Assembly: GCA_050731755.1 (NCBI GenBank)
Contig: JBOHPP010000187.1
Coordinates: 1 to 7,919, forward strand
Reading direction: 5' to 3'
Source: JBOHPP01 sp050731755
GTDB taxonomy: Bacteria; Methylomirabilota; Methylomirabilia; Rokubacteriales; CSP1-6
DNA length: 7,919 nt
How positions within the stretch are numbered: the first letter of the stretch is position 1; every line of letters begins with the position of its first letter. Position numbers and translations under genes: made by a program. Shown piece by piece: positions 5,798 to 7,919 of this stretch. The notes under the pieces were generated by a model. That model was given only the letters and a program-made list of their open reading frames with translations. It made no database searches and was not told the DNA's origin.

Positions 5798-6945
5798 GCA
5801 ATCAGCTCCTGAACGCGCCGGCGGACTTCGGTGTCGATAGCCATGCACTCGGCGATCGACGTGAGCTCCCCCGACGGGAACATCTCCAGCGCTCGCTCGA
5901 TAAGTTCGGCGATGGCGGTGAAACGGATCCTCCGCTCCAGGAACGCGGCCACCGCCACCTCGTTAGCAGCGTTGAGCACCACCGGCGCGGCGCCGTCGCT
6001 CTCCAGGGCCGCTCGGGCCAGCCTCAGACAGGGGAACCGGTCCAGATCCGGTGGGAAGAAGCTCAGCGGCTCCACTCGCGTGAGGTCCAGGCGCGCCGCC
6101 GGGGCTGGCCGCCGCTCCGGATACGCCAGCGCGTAGAGGATGGGGACGCCCATGTCGGCCACGCCCAGCTGGGCGATCACCGAGCCGTCGACGTACTCGA
6201 CCATCGAGTGCACGATCGACTGGGGGTGCACCACGACCTGCACCTGGTGCGGGGCCACGTCGAACAGCCAGCGCGCCTCGATGATCTCGAGTCCCTTGTT
6301 CATCAGCGTGGCCGAATCGATCGTGATCTTCGGTCCCATTTTCCACGTCGGGTGACGGAGCGCATCCTCGACGGTGACGTGGACGAAGCGCTCCGTCGGC
6401 AGCTCCCGGAACGGGCCCCCCGAGGCCGTCAGGAGGATCCGGTGGACGTCGCCCTTATTGTGCCCGATGAGGCACTGGAACACAGCGCTGTGCTCGGAAT
6501 CCACCGGGAGCAAGGCCACCCGGTGCCGACGCGCCGCCGCCGTCATGAGGCTGCCCGCCATCACCAGGGTTTCCTTGTTGGCCAGGGCCACCGTCCGCCC
6601 GGCCTCGATGGCGGCCATAGTCGGCAGCAGTCCGGCCCCGCCCACCAGCGCCGAGACGACGATGTCGGCCTCGACCTCGCGCGCCAGAGCCACCAACCCG
6701 GCGGGTCCCGCCAGCAACTCGGGCCGCGGCGCGGGCAGAAGATGCGCCAGCCGGTCCACCGCGGCGCCGTCCATGAGAGCGACGGCTCCCGGCGCGTACT
6801 TGCGACAGAGATCGGCGATCAGCTCGACATTCGAGCCGCGCGCGCCCAGCCCGGCCACGGAGAACTCGTCGGCGAAGCTCGACACCACCTCCAGCGTGCG
6901 CAGCCCGATGGACCCGGTGGCGCCCAGCAGCGTGATCCGCTTCAC
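5794..6945 (-). CDS. dxr: 1-deoxy-D-xylulose 5-phosphate reductoisomerase
   Basis: Dxr catalyses the NADPH-dependent rearrangement and reduction of DXP to 2-C-methyl-D-erythritol 4-phosphate, the committing step of the MEP pathway, in the cytoplasm; it is the target of fosmidomycin. The start GTG at 6945-6943 overlaps the cdsA stop as GTGA, has GGGAG 7 bases upstream and gives VKRITLLGATGSIG, the standard N-terminus. The frame stays open to 7155, but that part is cdsA read out of frame. The 383 residues show the NADPH-binding GATGSIG (8-14), LANKETLV (121-128), metal ligands D149 and E151 in PVDSEHSA, MNKGLE with E220, and the catalytic-loop region HPQSIVHSM (240-248). ADMGVPI (263-269) has Gly where many homologues have Arg (DMRxPI), a mild variant. 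The C-terminal helical domain with NAANEVAV (325-332) is complete. Confidence 0.98.
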   Translation of the reverse strand: MKRITLLGATGSIGLRTLEVVSSFADEFSVAGLGARGSNVELIADLCRKYAPGAVALMDGAAVDRLAHLLPAPRPELLAGPAGLVALAREVEADIVVSALVGGAGLLPTMAAIEAGRTVALANKETLVMAGSLMTAAARRHRVALLPVDSEHSAVFQCLIGHNKGDVHRILLTASGGPFRELPTERFVHVTVEDALRHPTWKMGPKITIDSATLMNKGLEIIEARWLFDVAPHQVQVVVHPQSIVHSMVEYVDGSVIAQLGVADMGVPILYALAYPERRPAPAARLDLTRVEPLSFFPPDLDRFPCLRLARAALESDGAAPVVLNAANEVAVAAFLERRIRFTAIAELIERALEMFPSGELTSIAECMAIDTEVRRRVQELIA

Positions 6946-7796
6946 GTCCTGACTCCCAGTGCCACGTAGTAGTAGAGAGCCGGCGCGTTGAAAAGCAGGC
7001 CGTCGAGTCGGTCCAGCACGCCACCATGGCCCGGGATGAGGCTTCCCGTGTCCTTCACGTCGACGCTCCGCTTCATCGCCGACTCGGCGAGGTCTCCCAC
7101 CTGCCCGGTCACGCCCAGCAAGGCCCCCGCTCCGGCGGCGCGAATGGCCGTCCACTCGGGCACGAGCCAGGCGGCCAGGCCCACCGCGGCGAAAACGGAG
7201 GCGGCGAACTGGGCCACCGCCCCCTCCATCGTCTTGTTGGGGCTGATCGCCGATGCCAGCTTGTGGCGTCCGAGCGTCGAGCCCACGGCGTAGGCTGCCG
7301 ACTCGCCGATCCAGGTTACGCCGGCCAGGAAGAGGATGAGGTCCGGCCCGTCGGCCGTCCGATGCAAGGAGATGGCGTGGCCGAGGAACCAGCCGACGTA
7401 GACCACGCCGAGCAGAGTGAGGGCCACCGGTTCGACAGACGGCCGCGCCCCCAGCCAGACCGGCGCGCTCAGCACCGCGGCGATCGCCACGGTCAGCACG
7501 ACCGCCGGCACGAGGGCGGCCGGGGTCATGAACGGCGTGGCGAACGACGCCGTGACGACGCTGGCGGCCGCGACACCGAGCCGTCCGTAGACCGGCACGC
7601 CCGCCCGTTCGAACATCCGCCCCAGCTCACCGGCGGCGACCGCCGCCACGGCGATGACCACGAGGACGAACAACCACGCGGGAGCCCCCTTCACGATCCC
7701 GATGAACACAGGAATGAGGATCACGGCGGTCCCCACCCGCTTGATCACGACGGTGGACACGCGTGTCCCTCTGGCCGTCATCGTGGCCGAGCCCAC
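6942..7796 (-). CDS. cdsA: Phosphatidate cytidylyltransferase (CDP-diacylglycerol synthase)
   Basis: CdsA makes CDP-diacylglycerol from CTP and phosphatidic acid at the inner membrane, feeding phospholipid synthesis. The protein is very hydrophobic, with roughly eight membrane segments (for example about 22-38, 41-57, 75-95, 97-115 and 127-145). The signature KDTGSLIPGHGGVLDRLDG (248-266) and the upstream LGRHKLASAISPNKTMEG (175-192) define the family. In WIGESAAYAVG (162-172) a Glu sits where many members have Asp; I cannot judge its effect. The start is uncertain. GTG 7796-7794 lies one base after the uppS stop and suits coupling, giving 284 residues. GTG 7760-7758 has a good AGAGGG 6 bases upstream and gives 272 residues starting VSTVVIKRV, closer to usual N-termini. 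An ATG at 7781 lacks a ribosome site. Its stop overlaps the dxr start. Function is well supported. Confidence 0.95.
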   Translation of the reverse strand: MGSATMTARGTRVSTVVIKRVGTAVILIPVFIGIVKGAPAWLFVLVVIAVAAVAAGELGRMFERAGVPVYGRLGVAAASVVTASFATPFMTPAALVPAVVLTVAIAAVLSAPVWLGARPSVEPVALTLLGVVYVGWFLGHAISLHRTADGPDLILFLAGVTWIGESAAYAVGSTLGRHKLASAISPNKTMEGAVAQFAASVFAAVGLAAWLVPEWTAIRAAGAGALLGVTGQVGDLAESAMKRSVDVKDTGSLIPGHGGVLDRLDGLLFNAPALYYYVALGVRT

Positions 7797-7797
7797 G

Positions 7798-7919
7798 TCA
7801 CACCCCGCCGAACCGACGAGTCCGCCCCTGGAAGTCGGCCACCGCCCCGTAGAGCTCGGCCGGACTGAAGTCCGGCCACAGCGTGGGCGTGACCCACAGC
7901 TCGGTGTAGGCGATCTGCC
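7798..7919 (-). CDS. uppS: Undecaprenyl diphosphate synthase (isoprenyl transferase), C-terminal end only
   Basis: Only the last 39 residues and the stop are in the window; the rest lies beyond 7919. They begin QIAYTELWVTPTLWPDFSPA and end FQGRTRRFGGV. This matches the conserved UppS C-terminus, with the pattern Q-I-A-Y-x-E-L followed by LWPDF and the closing RRFGG. The Glu in the Y-x-E-L motif probably corresponds to the metal/IPP-binding glutamate of the family. UppS is a cis-prenyltransferase that makes the C55 lipid carrier for cell-wall synthesis, consuming products of the pathway that Dxr and IspG serve. Its stop is one base before the farthest possible cdsA start. The frr-uppS-cdsA-dxr-rseP order is widespread in bacteria, so frr and pyrH may lie upstream outside the window. 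Confidence 0.93.
   Translation of the reverse strand, partial: QIAYTELWVTPTLWPDFSPAELYGAVADFQGRTRRFGGV
7858..7877 (-). other. GC-rich hairpin within the uppS coding end
   Basis: GGCCGGAC (minus strand, 7877-7870) pairs perfectly with GTCCGGCC (7865-7858) around a TTCA tetraloop, over the codons for WPDFSPAE. It could be a pause or processing site before cdsA, or simply reflect GC-rich codon choice. No T-run follows, so it is not a terminator. Confidence 0.4.

Noticed and set aside
7026..7868. A 280-codon plus-strand open frame opposite cdsA
   Set aside because: An Arg/His/Gly-rich shadow of a clear CDP-diacylglycerol synthase gene; no motif or ribosome site supports it.

Overview
The window is a GC-rich bacterial housekeeping locus in which every supported gene reads on the minus strand. 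It is fully covered by ten genes and has no gene-free stretch over about 120 bases. The order, in the direction of transcription (high to low coordinates), is uppS (3' end only), cdsA, dxr, rseP, ispG, a thioredoxin-fold [2Fe-2S] ferredoxin, then a terminator/promoter gap, then rimP, nusA, ylxR and infB (5' part only). The high GC, the frequent GTG/TTG starts and this gene order resemble high-GC environmental Gram-negative lineages such as Methylomirabilota/Rokubacteria or Deltaproteobacteria. That placement is an inference from general familiarity, not from a search.

Region 1 (about 2988-7919) is an isoprenoid/envelope operon. Dxr and IspG are enzymes of the non-mevalonate (MEP) pathway, which supplies the isoprenyl diphosphates that UppS uses to make the undecaprenyl lipid carrier. 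CdsA makes CDP-diacylglycerol for phospholipids, and RseP is the intramembrane site-2 protease of envelope-stress signalling. Genes are packed tightly: cdsA/dxr and dxr/rseP overlap by GTGA, and ispG/ferredoxin share one base in TGATG. The ferredoxin sits directly behind IspG, an iron-sulfur enzyme that needs external electrons.

Region 2 (2868-2987) is the boundary. It holds a perfect 11-bp-stem intrinsic terminator with a T-run on the minus strand, and a good extended -10 promoter whose predicted start falls inside that same hairpin.

Region 3 (1-2867) is the translation/transcription operon rimP-nusA-ylxR-infB: 30S maturation, transcription elongation/termination, an RNase P/RNA-binding regulator and initiation factor IF-2. 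Between ylxR and infB lies a 63-bp-period tandem duplication with a strong palindrome. One copy encodes the last 19 residues and the stop codon of YlxR. infB begins at TTG behind a duplicated AGGAGG.

No defence system, mobile element, CRISPR array, tRNA or rRNA was seen. The window is mostly ordinary core genome. The points worth a second look are the ispG-coupled ferredoxin, the overlapping terminator/promoter leader of the nusA operon, and the repeat that forms the YlxR tail.
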